Shown in pieces: positions 7,407-17,389 of a stretch of DNA of 64,000 bases. The DNA is from Akkermansiaceae bacterium (GTDB lineage Bacteria; Verrucomicrobiota; Verrucomicrobiia; Verrucomicrobiales; DEV007), in the NCBI GenBank assembly GCA_024233085.1, contig JACKQC010000022.1, positions 1 to 64,000 of the forward strand. Direction: 5' to 3'. The position numbers were made by a program, and so were the translations under genes. The notes under the pieces are model-generated. The model was not told where the DNA came from and made no database searches. It was given only the letters and a program-made list of their open reading frames with translations. Numbering within the stretch: position 1 is the stretch's first letter; the number at the start of each line of letters is the position of its first letter.

Positions 7407-8255
7407 ATGAAACGGAACCTTGCAACATGCATCGCCTCGGCCGGGATCGCGGTGACGATTCTTTTGGGAATGACGGGGCCGGCGGGGGCGGACACGACGG
7501 TCGTTTACGACGACACGAAGCCGACGGGGGAATCCAGCTCCGTGACGGTGAAAATCGCGGGCGGAAAGATGGCGCTGCTGCTCGGCGACGGGCAGAAGGC
7601 GGTCTTCGACTCGGCGACGGAGGAACTCGTTCACACGGGGCCAATGGGCACCTTTCGCCTGAAGCCGGAAACGCTCTCGAACGCGCTGGACGCGGCGAGC
7701 GCGGCCATGGCCGAGGCGCGAAAAAAGATGGAGGAAACCCTGAAAAATCTACCGCCGGAACAACAGGCGATCATGCGCCGGTTCATGGAGGAAAAATTCA
7801 AGCCGCCGGGTGGCGGCGGCGCTCCGGCGGAGGCGCCGACCCTGACCGACACGGGCCGGACGACGGTGATCGACGGGCGGACGGCGGCGATCCTCGCGCA
7901 AAGCGAGGGCGGGGTGACGACGGCGGAGTTTTTCGTGGTGCCGCACGAGTCGGTCGGGATGCCGAAGGAGGACTACGCGGTGTTCGAGGCTTTCGCGCGG
8001 TTCGCCGAAAAGATGCAGGCCGGCGTCAGCGGCAAGAAAAAGCAACCGGGCCTCGACTCGGCGGCGATCCGGGACGGCAGGGTGCCGCTGCGCACGGTGA
8101 AATACGATGACCGGGGAACGGGAACGGTGCGTTCGACCCAATCGGTGCGTTCGATCACCACCGAAAAGGTCGATCCGGCGACTTTCGAGCATCCGCCGGC
8201 GACGGATCCGCCGGGCCTTGGCGACTTGCGGGGTCTTCCGGTCCCGAAGCCCTGA
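7407..8255 (+). CDS. Secreted protein, DUF4412-like
   Basis: A 282-residue protein beginning MKRNLATCIASAGIAV with a signal peptide that likely ends at AGA in GPAGADTT. The body has a lipoprotein-carrier-like pattern: VTVKIAGGKMALLLGDGQKA, a short stretch about how the value was set, then a Met/Glu-rich helix (NLPPEQQAIMRRFMEEKF). This pattern is typical of the periplasmic DUF4412 family, whose function is not established. A GTG at 7383 in the same frame gives an N-terminus that spoils the signal peptide, so ATG 7407 is preferred. The gene ends 17 bp from the convergent end of bcsC and may not be functionally linked to cellulose. Confidence 0.65.
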   Translation: MKRNLATCIASAGIAVTILLGMTGPAGADTTVVYDDTKPTGESSSVTVKIAGGKMALLLGDGQKAVFDSATEELVHTGPMGTFRLKPETLSNALDAASAAMAEARKKMEETLKNLPPEQQAIMRRFMEEKFKPPGGGGAPAEAPTLTDTGRTTVIDGRTAAILAQSEGGVTTAEFFVVPHESVGMPKEDYAVFEAFARFAEKMQAGVSGKKKQPGLDSAAIRDGRVPLRTVKYDDRGTGTVRSTQSVRSITTEKVDPATFEHPPATDPPGLGDLRGLPVPKP

Positions 8256-8271
8256 AACCCGGGCGGGGAGA

Positions 8272-10842
8272 TCAGCGGAGGAAATCGCCGCGATCGAGGC
8301 CGAAGCGGGGCTCGAAGAGGTAACTGAAATAGAGGGCGGCGCCGTAGTCCTCGAAGGCGGCGGTTTTCGAGAAACCGGCGTTGGCGCCGAGATGCCAGTG
8401 GGGATTCAGCTCGAAGAGGGCCTGGACGCGGGCGGTGAAGGTGAGGGAGCTGTTTCCGGCGGCGTCGTAGTAACGGCCGTCGGGCGAGAGGGGCAGGACG
8501 GGGGCGCGGGCCTGGTCGTTGCTCTGCGCGCCGGCGCCGACGTAGCCCTCCAGCAGCCAGGGACCGCCGGTCTCGGTGAGGAAGCTGGCGCCGAACATGC
8601 CCATGACGAGGGAGTCGGGGCTGAAGTAGCCGCCGTGGCCGGTGGTGAAGTGGCTGAGGTTTTTCTCGTAATGCTCGAAGTGAAAACTGGGGCCAACGGA
8701 CAGGTATTCGAAGCCGGGGAGGTCGATGGCGCGGTTCACGCCGGCGGTGAGGGAGACGACGGAATTGTCCGCGACCTGTTCGCCGGTGAGGCCGGCCCAC
8801 TCGAAGGCGCCGTAGGCTCCCCAGCCGCCGCCGAGGCCGAGGTAGCCGTCGGTGCGCAGGCCGGACTTCACCACGCGGCCCCAGGCGTCGCCGGTGTAGG
8901 GGTCGACGATGCCGGTGTAGGACAGGATGGACTCGGTGACGGACTCGGAGAAGGCCTCGACGCGCCACTCGCCGCCGTCGCCTTTCAGGTCGAGCCCGAT
9001 GGCGCCGACGGGCCGGGCGTCGACCTCGCCGCCGAGGGGGGTGGTGCCGAGTTCGGCGAAAAACGCGGTGGCGCCGTTTTCCTGGCGATAGGCGAGCCGG
9101 GGCTCGACGAGGCTGTCGGCGGAGGTCGTGACGCGGCCGCGGTCGAGCGAGTCGAGGGTGTCGGGCGGGGCGGACCCGACGAGGCGGTCGCCGGTGAAAT
9201 CGCCGGCATCGAGGCTGAGGTGGCGGAGGTTCAGGGTCACGGACTGGTTGTTTTCGGGCCCGAAGACGACGGTGCCGGAGACACCGGGGAGGGTGACGGT
9301 GCTCAGTTCGGAGAGGCCGGCATCGCCGGTCTTGGACCGGAAACCGGCTTCGAGCGCGACGCGGTCGCTGTCGGGGACGAGGCGGCGGCTGGTCTCGAGG
9401 GGTTCGCCGGCCTGGAGGGCCTGGGCGGCGCCGGCGGCGGGCGAGACGCCATCGAGGGGACGGATGGGTTTCGGGCCGATTTGCTGGTATGGGGCGCCCG
9501 GCGCGGCGTGGCGGTTGCGCCCGCGCGGGTAGTTGGCGGCCTGGGGCGGGGACGCGCCGTGGGCGCCGGCGGCGCGCTCGCGTTCCTGCCGGGCGGCTTC
9601 CTGGCGGGCGGCGGCCTCGAGGACGGGGTCGGCGGTGGTTTTGAGGAGGCCGCCGAGCGATCTGGAGAGTTGGGACAGGTCGTAAACGCGTCCGTCCTGC
9701 TGGAGGCTGTAGGTGATGCCTTCGGCGGTGTCCTTGTCGGGACTTTCGCGGTAGAGACGCTCGAAGAGGCTGGCGGACTCGTCGTAGCGCCGGGTGTGGT
9801 AGAGGCTCCAGGCCTTCATCTTCGACTCGTCGCGGGCGAGCGGGGCGATGGCCTCGGCCTCGGTGAGCAGGGTCAGGGACTCGCGGAACTGGCGGCGATC
9901 CTGCGCCTTGGCGGCGCGCAGCAGGAGATCGCCGCGGCGTTTCCGGTCCAACTGATCGGTCCCGATGCCGGCGCCTTCGGCGATGGAGCGGGCGGCGGCG
10001 TAGTTGCCTCCGGCGACCGCCTTGTCCACGCGGCGCGAGGCGATCTCCGCGCGGACGCGGGCGAAGGCGGGCTCGTCGGCGGGATAGGGCTGGAGGATTT
10101 TCTCGGCGGTGTCGATCTGGCCGGCTTCGACGGCTTTCCAGGCCTCGGCATCGATGGCGCCGGTGACGATGCGCCGGGCGTCGGGGACGAGGCCGGCATA
10201 GTCGTCGGCCAACCCGTAGGCGCGGGCGGAATCGCCGCTGCGAAAGGCGGTGAGGATGACGCCCTCGGCGGCGTTGGCGTTTTTCGGGTTCCAGGTCAGG
10301 GCGTTGGCAAACCAGAGGTCGGCGGCGGTCCAGTTTTTCTGGTCGAAATAGGCCCAGGCGATCTCGGCCGCTTTCCCGGCGTCGCGGCGGGCGGTGACGC
10401 CGGACCGGAGGCGGATGCCCTGCTCGCCCGGAGCGAGGTAATCGCCGATGGGACGGGTGGCGGCGGCGGCTTCCTCGGGCTGTCCGTTGGCCGCGAGATC
10501 GCGCACGACGCGGGGCGCGCGGGGGATTTCCTCGTCCACAAAGCGCCCGCCCTGCCCGAGGGCCGGCCCCAAACAGGCGAACCAGGCCAGGGCGGAGGCG
10601 GCCACGGAAAGCCACCGGTGGCGCGCCGCCCCAGGGACGGTGGCGGGGGCGGCGACGACGCGAAAAACGCGCCGGCGGTCGCCTCCCCCACCCCGTCTCG
10701 TGTCCGGTGGACTGGCGGAACGGTCCAGCCACACCGGATTCCTGCCTGGTTCGGTTTTGCGCGCCGGCGTCCGGGAGGCGGCGAGCGTCTCGGGGGACGT
10801 GGCCGATCCGGGGCGCCGGGTTCTGTTTCCAATGCCGAGCAT
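8272..10842 (-). CDS. bcsC: Cellulose synthase operon protein C, TPR scaffold plus outer-membrane porin
   Basis: Last gene of the bcs operon. The periplasmic N-terminal half has repeated helical pairs with TPR-like A/Y/L spacing. The C-terminal 350 residues form the BCSC_C outer-membrane barrel domain (for example FAELGTTPLGGEVDARPVG and GAYGAFEWAGLTGEQVADN) ending in a beta-signal-like sequence rich in Y, F and L. It should form the outer-membrane channel for the glucan chain made by BcsA-BcsB. At 856 codons it is shorter than the E. coli protein (about 1150), consistent with fewer TPRs. The signal-like stretch (LSVAASALAWFACLGPALG) lies about 76 residues from the first Met, so the true start is probably a downstream GTG; 10842 is an outer limit. 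Confidence 0.88.
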   Translation of the reverse strand: MLGIGNRTRRPGSATSPETLAASRTPARKTEPGRNPVWLDRSASPPDTRRGGGGDRRRVFRVVAAPATVPGAARHRWLSVAASALAWFACLGPALGQGGRFVDEEIPRAPRVVRDLAANGQPEEAAAATRPIGDYLAPGEQGIRLRSGVTARRDAGKAAEIAWAYFDQKNWTAADLWFANALTWNPKNANAAEGVILTAFRSGDSARAYGLADDYAGLVPDARRIVTGAIDAEAWKAVEAGQIDTAEKILQPYPADEPAFARVRAEIASRRVDKAVAGGNYAAARSIAEGAGIGTDQLDRKRRGDLLLRAAKAQDRRQFRESLTLLTEAEAIAPLARDESKMKAWSLYHTRRYDESASLFERLYRESPDKDTAEGITYSLQQDGRVYDLSQLSRSLGGLLKTTADPVLEAAARQEAARQERERAAGAHGASPPQAANYPRGRNRHAAPGAPYQQIGPKPIRPLDGVSPAAGAAQALQAGEPLETSRRLVPDSDRVALEAGFRSKTGDAGLSELSTVTLPGVSGTVVFGPENNQSVTLNLRHLSLDAGDFTGDRLVGSAPPDTLDSLDRGRVTTSADSLVEPRLAYRQENGATAFFAELGTTPLGGEVDARPVGAIGLDLKGDGGEWRVEAFSESVTESILSYTGIVDPYTGDAWGRVVKSGLRTDGYLGLGGGWGAYGAFEWAGLTGEQVADNSVVSLTAGVNRAIDLPGFEYLSVGPSFHFEHYEKNLSHFTTGHGGYFSPDSLVMGMFGASFLTETGGPWLLEGYVGAGAQSNDQARAPVLPLSPDGRYYDAAGNSSLTFTARVQALFELNPHWHLGANAGFSKTAAFEDYGAALYFSYLFEPRFGLDRGDFLR

Positions 10843-10879
10843 TCGTGGAAAAAATATCGGGATGAAAGCCGGGGCGCCC

Positions 10880-12055
10880 CTAGCGAGTCACCACCGCGTC
10901 GGCGGCGGCGCGCTCGGTGAGCGCCACTTTCGTCAGCAGCAAAAGACTCGCGGAGTAGTAGGCCTCGCCCGCCGCGAGGACGGGCAGGCGCTCGCGCCGC
11001 GGGGGCTCGCCGTTGACGGCCGAGCGGCTCATCTCGAAAATCGCGTGCGCGCCCGCCATGGCCGGGTCGCCGCCGGGGCTGTCGCCCGCGAGGTTCCAGG
11101 TGGCGGCGGGTGAACCGTCGGAGACCCGGCAGTTTTCGGGGAAATCCGCGAAGGGCCGCAGGAGGTCCTCCTGCCCGAAGCCGGCCCAGCTCAGGTAGAG
11201 GGGGACGCGGACGGCGTTGTAGCCGAACTCGGTGTTGAAGTCTCCGGGCGCGGGCAGCTCGATCCGGTTGTCGGCGCGGAGGACGACCCAGTCGCCGGGC
11301 AGGCGCTTCGACCCGAAGCGGCCGGCGCGGACCAGCCGCAGGCCCGAGGCGGAAAGGTCGAGCCACGTTTCCGGCTCGAGATCGGCGGCGGCGAAGGCTT
11401 CGAAGGCGGGCCAGACCCAGTAGGAGGGATTGAGGACAAGGTCCCCGTTTTCCCGGACAAATCCCTGGGAACCCGGAAGCAGCACCGGCCCGATCGCGGA
11501 GCGGCGCACGCAGGCGGCGCGCAGGTCGCTGAGAATGCGGAGGGCCTCGGAACGGTGGTTCCCGGCCTCGGGCCAGCGCGCGGCGGCGCGCAGGAGCGCC
11601 CAGGCGATGAGAATGTCGCCGTCGCTGGCGTTGTTCGTGTCAGGCACGGCGCCCTCGCCGTCGATCGATCCGGGCGCGGGTTTCCAGCTCCAGGCGAAAA
11701 GCGAGTCCGCGCGCACCCGGAGCTTTTTCGCGGCCCAGGTCCACATGGCCTCGAAGGCGGGCCGGTCGTTGAAATGCACCGCGAGGAGCATTCCGTAACC
11801 GATGCCCTCGGAATGGGTGATGTTGCCGTTGGCGGTGTCCATGACCCGGCCCTCGGGGGAGAGGCAGGTGCGCTTGTAGGCGTCCCACTCCGCGGGGGTG
11901 GTGTAGATCCTGTCGGAGACGGCCGGGACCTTTTTCGGTTTGGAGGGAAAGAAGAACATGGAACACACGGCGGCGACGCCGGCGCCGGCGACCGCCCCCA
12001 GGAGAAACCAGGGGGAACGGGCGGGTCGGCGGCGATTGCGCGAAGGCGAGGACAT
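10880..12055 (-). CDS. bcsZ: Periplasmic cellulase of the bcs operon (GH8 endoglucanase)
   Basis: A glycoside hydrolase family 8 beta-1,4-endoglucanase. The general acid Glu lies in THSEGIGYGMLLAV and the second conserved acid in NNASDGDILIAWALL. N-terminal signal-anchor: basic SRNRRRPARSP then WFLLGAVAGAGVAAVCSMFFF. BcsZ trims glucan in the periplasm and is needed for good export in many bacteria. I start at ATG 12055, which gives the normal basic-then-hydrophobic N-terminus; an upstream Met at 12136 would add 27 residues of Pro-rich sequence. It lies between bcsB and bcsC with short gaps, so it is in the same transcript. Confidence 0.92.
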   Translation of the reverse strand: MSSPSRNRRRPARSPWFLLGAVAGAGVAAVCSMFFFPSKPKKVPAVSDRIYTTPAEWDAYKRTCLSPEGRVMDTANGNITHSEGIGYGMLLAVHFNDRPAFEAMWTWAAKKLRVRADSLFAWSWKPAPGSIDGEGAVPDTNNASDGDILIAWALLRAAARWPEAGNHRSEALRILSDLRAACVRRSAIGPVLLPGSQGFVRENGDLVLNPSYWVWPAFEAFAAADLEPETWLDLSASGLRLVRAGRFGSKRLPGDWVVLRADNRIELPAPGDFNTEFGYNAVRVPLYLSWAGFGQEDLLRPFADFPENCRVSDGSPAATWNLAGDSPGGDPAMAGAHAIFEMSRSAVNGEPPRRERLPVLAAGEAYYSASLLLLTKVALTERAAADAVVTR

Positions 12056-12183
12056 GGGTGAGGAATTCGCGGAGGGCCGGCCCCGCGGATCGGGCCGGGC
12101 GGATGGAGGATTGCCGGGAGGGTTCGCGATCTGCATGGATGGGGAAAGGCGTGGCGTGGAGGAACCGGATCAGCGTTTCGGGC

Positions 12184-14610
12184 TCAGGCGGACGCCTTTC
12201 CGGCGGCGGCCGGCGCGGTGCCGTGCTGGCGCTGCTGGAATTTCACCAGCGCGCGGCGCGCCAGGGCGGCCAGGAGGAAGACGCCCAGCACGGCGACGCC
12301 GACCCCGAGCCACGGATGATCCGAGAGCTGGTAAGCCGCCGCGATGCGGAAATCGGTCCGCCCGAGGTAAAACGCGTCCCCGAGGCGCTGGCTGCGCATG
12401 CCGTAGTCCCCGCCGTACCACACCATGGTGTCGCCGTTGAGACCGCCCCAGACGCCGGGCTGGATCAGCTCGGTGACGCGCTCCTGCAGGGTGACGCGAT
12501 TTTCCGCCGTGACGAGCATCCCCGTGCGCTGGCTGTCGAAAGGCGACTGAAACTGCATGACGACCCCTTTTTCCCCGGCGGTGTTGGACCCGTGGAGAAC
12601 GGACGTCTGGTTTCCCTCGACGCGCCGGCGTTCCTCGCGCAGGCCGACACGGTCGCCGGGCACGCGCGCCAGGATGGCGGGGATGCGGCCGTTTCGGCCG
12701 AACTGCACAGGCGCCGCCTCGAGAAGATCGGGCGAGATGTCGCCGATGGTGCCGACGGCGATCCAGTGGCTCCCGGGATCGGGGATGTCGGAGGTGACAT
12801 CGAGGTTCACCAGTGGCTGACCGACGATCTGGGCGAGTTTGCCGCTGAGCATCCAGGCGGAGGCCATCGACTCGCTGTCCCGGCCGGCCACATGGATCGT
12901 GTATCCCCCGCCCAGCGGATCGACCGTCGCGGGAAAGCCGGTCCAGCCCCACAGTTGCAGGTCGGGCAGGCGCACGAAATGGCTGGCCACGGGCATCTCC
13001 AGTTCCGAGTCGTCGAACAGGGTCAGCAGGAGGTTCTTTTCCTGAATCATCTCGCAGTGGCCCGAGACGATGGGATTCATGAGCGGCTCGAACTCGATGA
13101 GATTCCGGCCCGGACGCAGGGAGCGCAGCGGCACCGAGATGCGGTAGTCGCGGTAGACGGCGCCGTCCTCCTCCTTCAGGTAAACGGCGGACTCGAATTT
13201 GCCGTTGAGGAGCACGTTGAGCACTGAGTCGGAACGCAGCGCCGCGCCATGGGCGAAGTGGAGCTTCATTTCGATGGTGGCGTTTTCCGGCGCGTAGAAA
13301 TCGGGGGGGATCGAGAACTCCAGCTTGAAGGGCTCGGCGCCCATGCCGACGCGGGTCGCGGTCTCGAATCCGAGTTCCGAGAAGTCCACCCGCTCGTTCG
13401 ACACCAGGGTGCGGTCGGTCTGGTAGGCTTCCATCTCCGGAATGTCGAGACCGCTGACATCCATGGTGGGACCGGCGGGCAGGGACTCGTTCCACAGGGC
13501 GAAGGCGCGGACCGCGCGATCGACGCCGTTGAGATCGGCGCCCGAGAGCACCAGCAGGAAATAGCCGGGATCGTAGGGGTTCGGGTAGATGCCGATGAAG
13601 CCGTCCGTGATGGTGTCGATGACCTCGCGGGAAAGGATCTCGCTCAGCTCGTTTCGGGTGCCGATGAGCACCTGGTCGCCCGTCGGCAGGACCTCGGTCG
13701 CGTGGCGCACGCTCAGCGGCTTGTAGTCGAGCATCAGGGCCGCGCGCTGCGCGACCAGCCCGCCCCAGCGCAGGTGATCGGCCCCGGCGGTGACCTGCCG
13801 GGGGGTCACGATCGTCAGCTCGTAGTCGCCCCAGATCCGCGGATCGATGAGGTCGGCCAGGTTCGAGAGCAGGGGCTCGATGGGCTTCATCCCATACTCC
13901 ATGGCGATCCACGACTCGTGCGGATTGATCTGGGTCCACAGGGTCGGCGACGAGGGATCCTCGCAGACGCCGGCCTCCCCGTAATGCTGAGCCACATCGA
14001 CCCGCAGGGAATGGTATCCCCGATCGAAGGGAACTCCCGGAAGGGATTCCTTGATGCGTCCCTCGGGCATCTTCTGCATCAGGGGCACCTGGGCCAGGAC
14101 CGCGTCATCCCAGAAAAGCGCCAACTGCGAGCTGTCCTCGCGCAGGGAGATGGAATTCGAGTACTGAATCTCGGCCTCGGCGGCGATCACGTGCATGCGC
14201 GCGCTGACGGGAATGTCGAAGGTGAACGACGCCTGCGGACGGCGAAGGCGCACCGGCCCCTGAAACTCGAGAAACTCCTCCAGCGACCGGCGATGCTGCC
14301 GCGCCTCGTCGGAAAGGTCGGACAGGCTCTCGCGCTCCGGGACATAGGCCGGAGCCGCCGCCGCGACCGCCGCCGTGGCCGTGGCGGGCCGGCGGTCAAG
14401 ACGGGCGTCCATCTCGAGGATCGGGTCGGGAAGCGCCGGCCGGGCCACGGCGGGCATCTCCGGCATGGGCGCGATCAGCTCGTCGGAGGTCCTCAGGGGA
14501 CGGGGCACCGCGCGCGGCTCGGCCACCGCCGAGACGGACAGTAAAATGGGCAGGGCCGCGAGGCATCCCAGAATGCCTTTCCTCGCGAGGTTCAGTACGG
14601 TCGTTTTCAT
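12184..14610 (-). CDS. bcsB: Cellulose synthase subunit B, periplasmic
   Basis: Signal peptide MKTTVLNLARKGILGCLAALPILL, then repeated carbohydrate-binding and flavodoxin-like modules, and one C-terminal membrane helix (LGVGVAVLGVFLLAALARRAL) that docks on BcsA. Typical BcsB stretches include SFTFDIPVSARMHVI near the start and TVDPLGGGYTIHVAG further on. It guides the nascent chain across the periplasm. The ATG at 14608-14610 overlaps the bcsA stop by 4 bases (ATGA), which implies translational coupling; GGAGG lies 15 bases upstream. The frame is open far upstream, but that part is a shadow of bcsA. Confidence 0.93.
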   Translation of the reverse strand: MKTTVLNLARKGILGCLAALPILLSVSAVAEPRAVPRPLRTSDELIAPMPEMPAVARPALPDPILEMDARLDRRPATATAAVAAAAPAYVPERESLSDLSDEARQHRRSLEEFLEFQGPVRLRRPQASFTFDIPVSARMHVIAAEAEIQYSNSISLREDSSQLALFWDDAVLAQVPLMQKMPEGRIKESLPGVPFDRGYHSLRVDVAQHYGEAGVCEDPSSPTLWTQINPHESWIAMEYGMKPIEPLLSNLADLIDPRIWGDYELTIVTPRQVTAGADHLRWGGLVAQRAALMLDYKPLSVRHATEVLPTGDQVLIGTRNELSEILSREVIDTITDGFIGIYPNPYDPGYFLLVLSGADLNGVDRAVRAFALWNESLPAGPTMDVSGLDIPEMEAYQTDRTLVSNERVDFSELGFETATRVGMGAEPFKLEFSIPPDFYAPENATIEMKLHFAHGAALRSDSVLNVLLNGKFESAVYLKEEDGAVYRDYRISVPLRSLRPGRNLIEFEPLMNPIVSGHCEMIQEKNLLLTLFDDSELEMPVASHFVRLPDLQLWGWTGFPATVDPLGGGYTIHVAGRDSESMASAWMLSGKLAQIVGQPLVNLDVTSDIPDPGSHWIAVGTIGDISPDLLEAAPVQFGRNGRIPAILARVPGDRVGLREERRRVEGNQTSVLHGSNTAGEKGVVMQFQSPFDSQRTGMLVTAENRVTLQERVTELIQPGVWGGLNGDTMVWYGGDYGMRSQRLGDAFYLGRTDFRIAAAYQLSDHPWLGVGVAVLGVFLLAALARRALVKFQQRQHGTAPAAAGKASA

Positions 14611-17096
14611 AAGCGGTCGTGATTTCCTCCGTTGGGAGCGTTTGCGTTTGAAAGAATTCGGGCGCCGGCGGCCGCCGCGTGCGCGGGCCTTTCCGGCGGA
14701 ATGACACAGTTTTCGATCGGGGCGGGCGTCGACGCTGCCGGCGCGCGGGGCGGGGCCTGATGGGGATGGCGGAAGTTCGCCGCCGTCCCGGCCCGGGGGA
14801 GCGGAGCTTCCGGCCAGTAAAGACGCCAAACCGCCCGCGATCCCCGGACGACGGCCGAGGCGAGCCGGTTCCATCCCGCGCGGATTCCGAATCGGAAATG
14901 CTCCAGGGCGCGGCCCCCGCCTTTCATGGCGAGGAAACCGATCCCGTGGCGCAGTCCGACGGCGCGCGCCCGGCGATCCTGAAACTCCACCCAGCGCTCG
15001 CTGTCGCCGAAAGTCAGCGAGACTTTCGCCAGCGTCTCGGCCTGCGTGGCGTGCCGGTATTCGAGCCCGATCACCGCTTTCCCGTTGCCCAGCGGCCGCG
15101 CCATCCTGACCTCGGCGTGAAAATCGACTTCGCGATGCGCCTCGGGCCCGTCCAGCGCGCGCATCGCCACGCGCGCCCCGCGCTCGAAACAACGGAGGTG
15201 CCGGGCGTCGATCTCGATGCCCGCGCCGCCGACCGAGAGATTCTCGATCCGGCAGGGAACCGCCCGCCCGTCCCCGAGGCCGAGTTCCCCCGCCCAATCG
15301 ACCGGCATGCGCGGCCAGGCCCGCCGCTGGCAGCGCTCGAAGAGCACCCCGATCGCCGCCACCAGGAGCAGCAGATTGAAAATCGACCACCCGATCGTGA
15401 TGATGACCACGTGCTGCTGCTGCGGATACTCGAGGTATCGCCAGACTCCCGCCGCCATCGAGGCCAGCGTGATCGCCGTCAGAATGTAAAAGGGCGTGCC
15501 CAGCGGCGAACTGAAATTCTCGTCCAGCGTCTCACCCTTCGGCGTCACGTTGAAGGCGGGCGCGCGCGGTTTCATGAACACCTTCACCAGCGCCGGGAAA
15601 GTGTAGACGCACTGCACCAACTCGTAGACCTCCGACACCAGCAGCCAGCGCACCCGGCCGAACAGGAAATCCGACACGACCAGCGACACCACCACGTGCG
15701 GCACCCCAAAGACGAGGAACTCCGTCAGGTTGGCGCGATAGATTTGCAGTCCGAAGAACAGAAACAGCCACGGCGCCACGACAAAGGCCAGCCGCGCGTA
15801 GCCGAAGAACCAGAAAAAGCAGCTGTTGAAATAGCACAGCCGCTGCCACAGGCTCAGCCCCTTGATAAACAGCGGGTTTTTGAGCAGGAAAATCTGCGCC
15901 ATCCCCTGCGCCCACCGAATGCGCTGCACCGTGAAGCCCCCCATCGTCTCCGGCGCCAGCCCCGCGATGAGCGGACGCCGAATGTAGGCGCTGCGGTAGC
16001 CGCGCGCGTGCAGGCTCAGCGCCGTTTCCGCGTCCTCGGTGATCGTTTCCCCGGCGATCCCCCCCACCTCGGCCAGGCACGAGCGCTTCAGCACCGCCGC
16101 CGAACCGCAGAAAAACGCCGAATTCCAGAAGTCCAGCCCCTGCTGGATCACCGAGTAGAACATTTCATTCTCGCTCGGCATCTGGTGGAAGGTGTCGAGG
16201 TTCTTCTCGATCGGGTCCGAATTGATGAAAAAGTGCGGCGTCTGGATGAGGAACATCTTCGGATCCGCGATGAACCACCCCACTGTCGCCGTGAGAATGT
16301 CCGTGGCCGGGACGTGGTCCGTGTCGAGAATCAGGATCAGATCGCCCGAAGTCTGGTGGAAGGTCGAGTTCAGGTTCCCGGCCTTGGCGTGCTCGTTTTT
16401 GGCCCGCGTCCAGTACTGGACCCCCAGCCGCTCGCAGAGCCCCTGCAGATGAGCCCGGCGCTCCCGCGCCTCGGCGGCCTTTTCGGGATTCTTGTCGTTG
16501 CACTTCTGGTCGGTGCCCCCGTCATCGCACAGATGAACCCGCAGTTTCTCCCGCGGATAATCGATCTGAATCGCCGCCATCAGCGTCGTCTCGATGATGT
16601 CCTCCGACTCGTTGTAGGTCGGCACAAACACATCCACCGAAGGATAGAGCGCCGGATCGTCCGGCAGAGGCGCCGGCTCGCGCTTCAACGGCCGGATATT
16701 GACGAAAATCCCCAGCAGATAGACCAGAATCCCGTACAGCTCCGCGAGGTAAAGCATCACCGACCCGGCGAGACTGACCGGATCGTGCGGATCGATCGTG
16801 TTCAGCGTTCTCCAGACCAGGTAACGCACCGAAATGAAGGCACCGAGGAAGAGGAAAGCCTTGCGCGCCACCCCCTGAACCTTCAGCTCCCGCAGCGCGA
16901 ACATCACCACCACGATCGCCGTCGCCGTCACCGCCTGCGCCCCGGAATCCACCGGCAGCGCCGCCACCCAGATCATCGCCAGCAGGAAAGTCGTGAACGC
17001 GACAAACCATCCGCGCCGGGACAGAAAATCCCGCACCCGTTCCGCGATACCGGAGCGATTCCTGGCATTCAGCGATGTGGCGTCCTGATGGATCAT
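14607..17096 (-). CDS. bcsA: Cellulose synthase catalytic subunit A with PilZ domain
   Basis: An 829-residue inner-membrane GT2 glycosyltransferase making beta-1,4-glucan from UDP-glucose. Catalytic motifs are complete: DDG 191-193, DTD 258-260, TED 353-355 and QRIRW 391-395. Helices precede and follow the GT domain. The C-terminal PilZ domain has RCQRR (588-592) and NLSVGG (619-624), the RxxxR and (D/N)xSxxG signatures for cyclic di-GMP, so synthesis should be switched on by this messenger. A long Pro/Ala-rich tail (after residue about 780) is unusual. It is first in bcsA-bcsB-bcsZ-bcsC and divergent from a GGDEF-EAL gene that could set the local messenger level. Confidence 0.95.
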   Translation of the reverse strand: MIHQDATSLNARNRSGIAERVRDFLSRRGWFVAFTTFLLAMIWVAALPVDSGAQAVTATAIVVVMFALRELKVQGVARKAFLFLGAFISVRYLVWRTLNTIDPHDPVSLAGSVMLYLAELYGILVYLLGIFVNIRPLKREPAPLPDDPALYPSVDVFVPTYNESEDIIETTLMAAIQIDYPREKLRVHLCDDGGTDQKCNDKNPEKAAEARERRAHLQGLCERLGVQYWTRAKNEHAKAGNLNSTFHQTSGDLILILDTDHVPATDILTATVGWFIADPKMFLIQTPHFFINSDPIEKNLDTFHQMPSENEMFYSVIQQGLDFWNSAFFCGSAAVLKRSCLAEVGGIAGETITEDAETALSLHARGYRSAYIRRPLIAGLAPETMGGFTVQRIRWAQGMAQIFLLKNPLFIKGLSLWQRLCYFNSCFFWFFGYARLAFVVAPWLFLFFGLQIYRANLTEFLVFGVPHVVVSLVVSDFLFGRVRWLLVSEVYELVQCVYTFPALVKVFMKPRAPAFNVTPKGETLDENFSSPLGTPFYILTAITLASMAAGVWRYLEYPQQQHVVIITIGWSIFNLLLLVAAIGVLFERCQRRAWPRMPVDWAGELGLGDGRAVPCRIENLSVGGAGIEIDARHLRCFERGARVAMRALDGPEAHREVDFHAEVRMARPLGNGKAVIGLEYRHATQAETLAKVSLTFGDSERWVEFQDRRARAVGLRHGIGFLAMKGGGRALEHFRFGIRAGWNRLASAVVRGSRAVWRLYWPEAPLPRAGTAANFRHPHQAPPRAPAASTPAPIENCVIPPERPAHAAAAGARILSNANAPNGGNHDRL

Positions 17097-17389
17097 GGAT
17101 GGCGAATAGCTTCGTTTCCTCCGCGGTCGGCTCGGCGCGGGCGCCGGAATCCGCCGCGGAAACGACGAATCTTTGATTTGAGGAAAATTAAAACATTAGG
17201 GTTTCCTGATTTTATTTTCAATCCAATTTTTTAAAAAGTGAGACTATCAATTCTAAGAAGCGCAACAAATCCCTTGCCGATGTTAGATTGTTACACATTT
17301 TCTATAAATTTCATAATAATTAATTTGATTATAATTCAATTTCAACAAATATTTGGGCACTCTTGAATAATTCTTTCCAGGCCCACTCC
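17097..17389. promoter_or_regulatory. AT-rich divergent promoter region, bcsA and the GGDEF-EAL gene
   Basis: A 293-bp gap between two divergent genes. From about 17170 to 17365 it is much richer in A and T than anything near it (runs such as CATAATAATTAATTTGATTATAATTC). It must contain the promoters of both the cellulose operon and the REC-PAS-GGDEF-EAL gene. I cannot single out -35 and -10 boxes with confidence; no inverted repeat operator stands out. Confidence 0.6.

Noticed and set aside
6684..7634. Several open frames in the repeat zone on both strands
   Set aside because: They are open only because of the tandem repeats and translate to periodic low-complexity peptides.
8107..10920. 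937-codon plus-strand frame
   Set aside because: It is the complement of bcsC; the sequence is Gly/Ala/Val-rich without motifs, a typical GC-rich shadow.
17288..17317. TTGTTA with 18-bp spacing to CATAAT as a promoter
   Set aside because: In so AT-rich a stretch such matches are expected by chance, so I report the region only.
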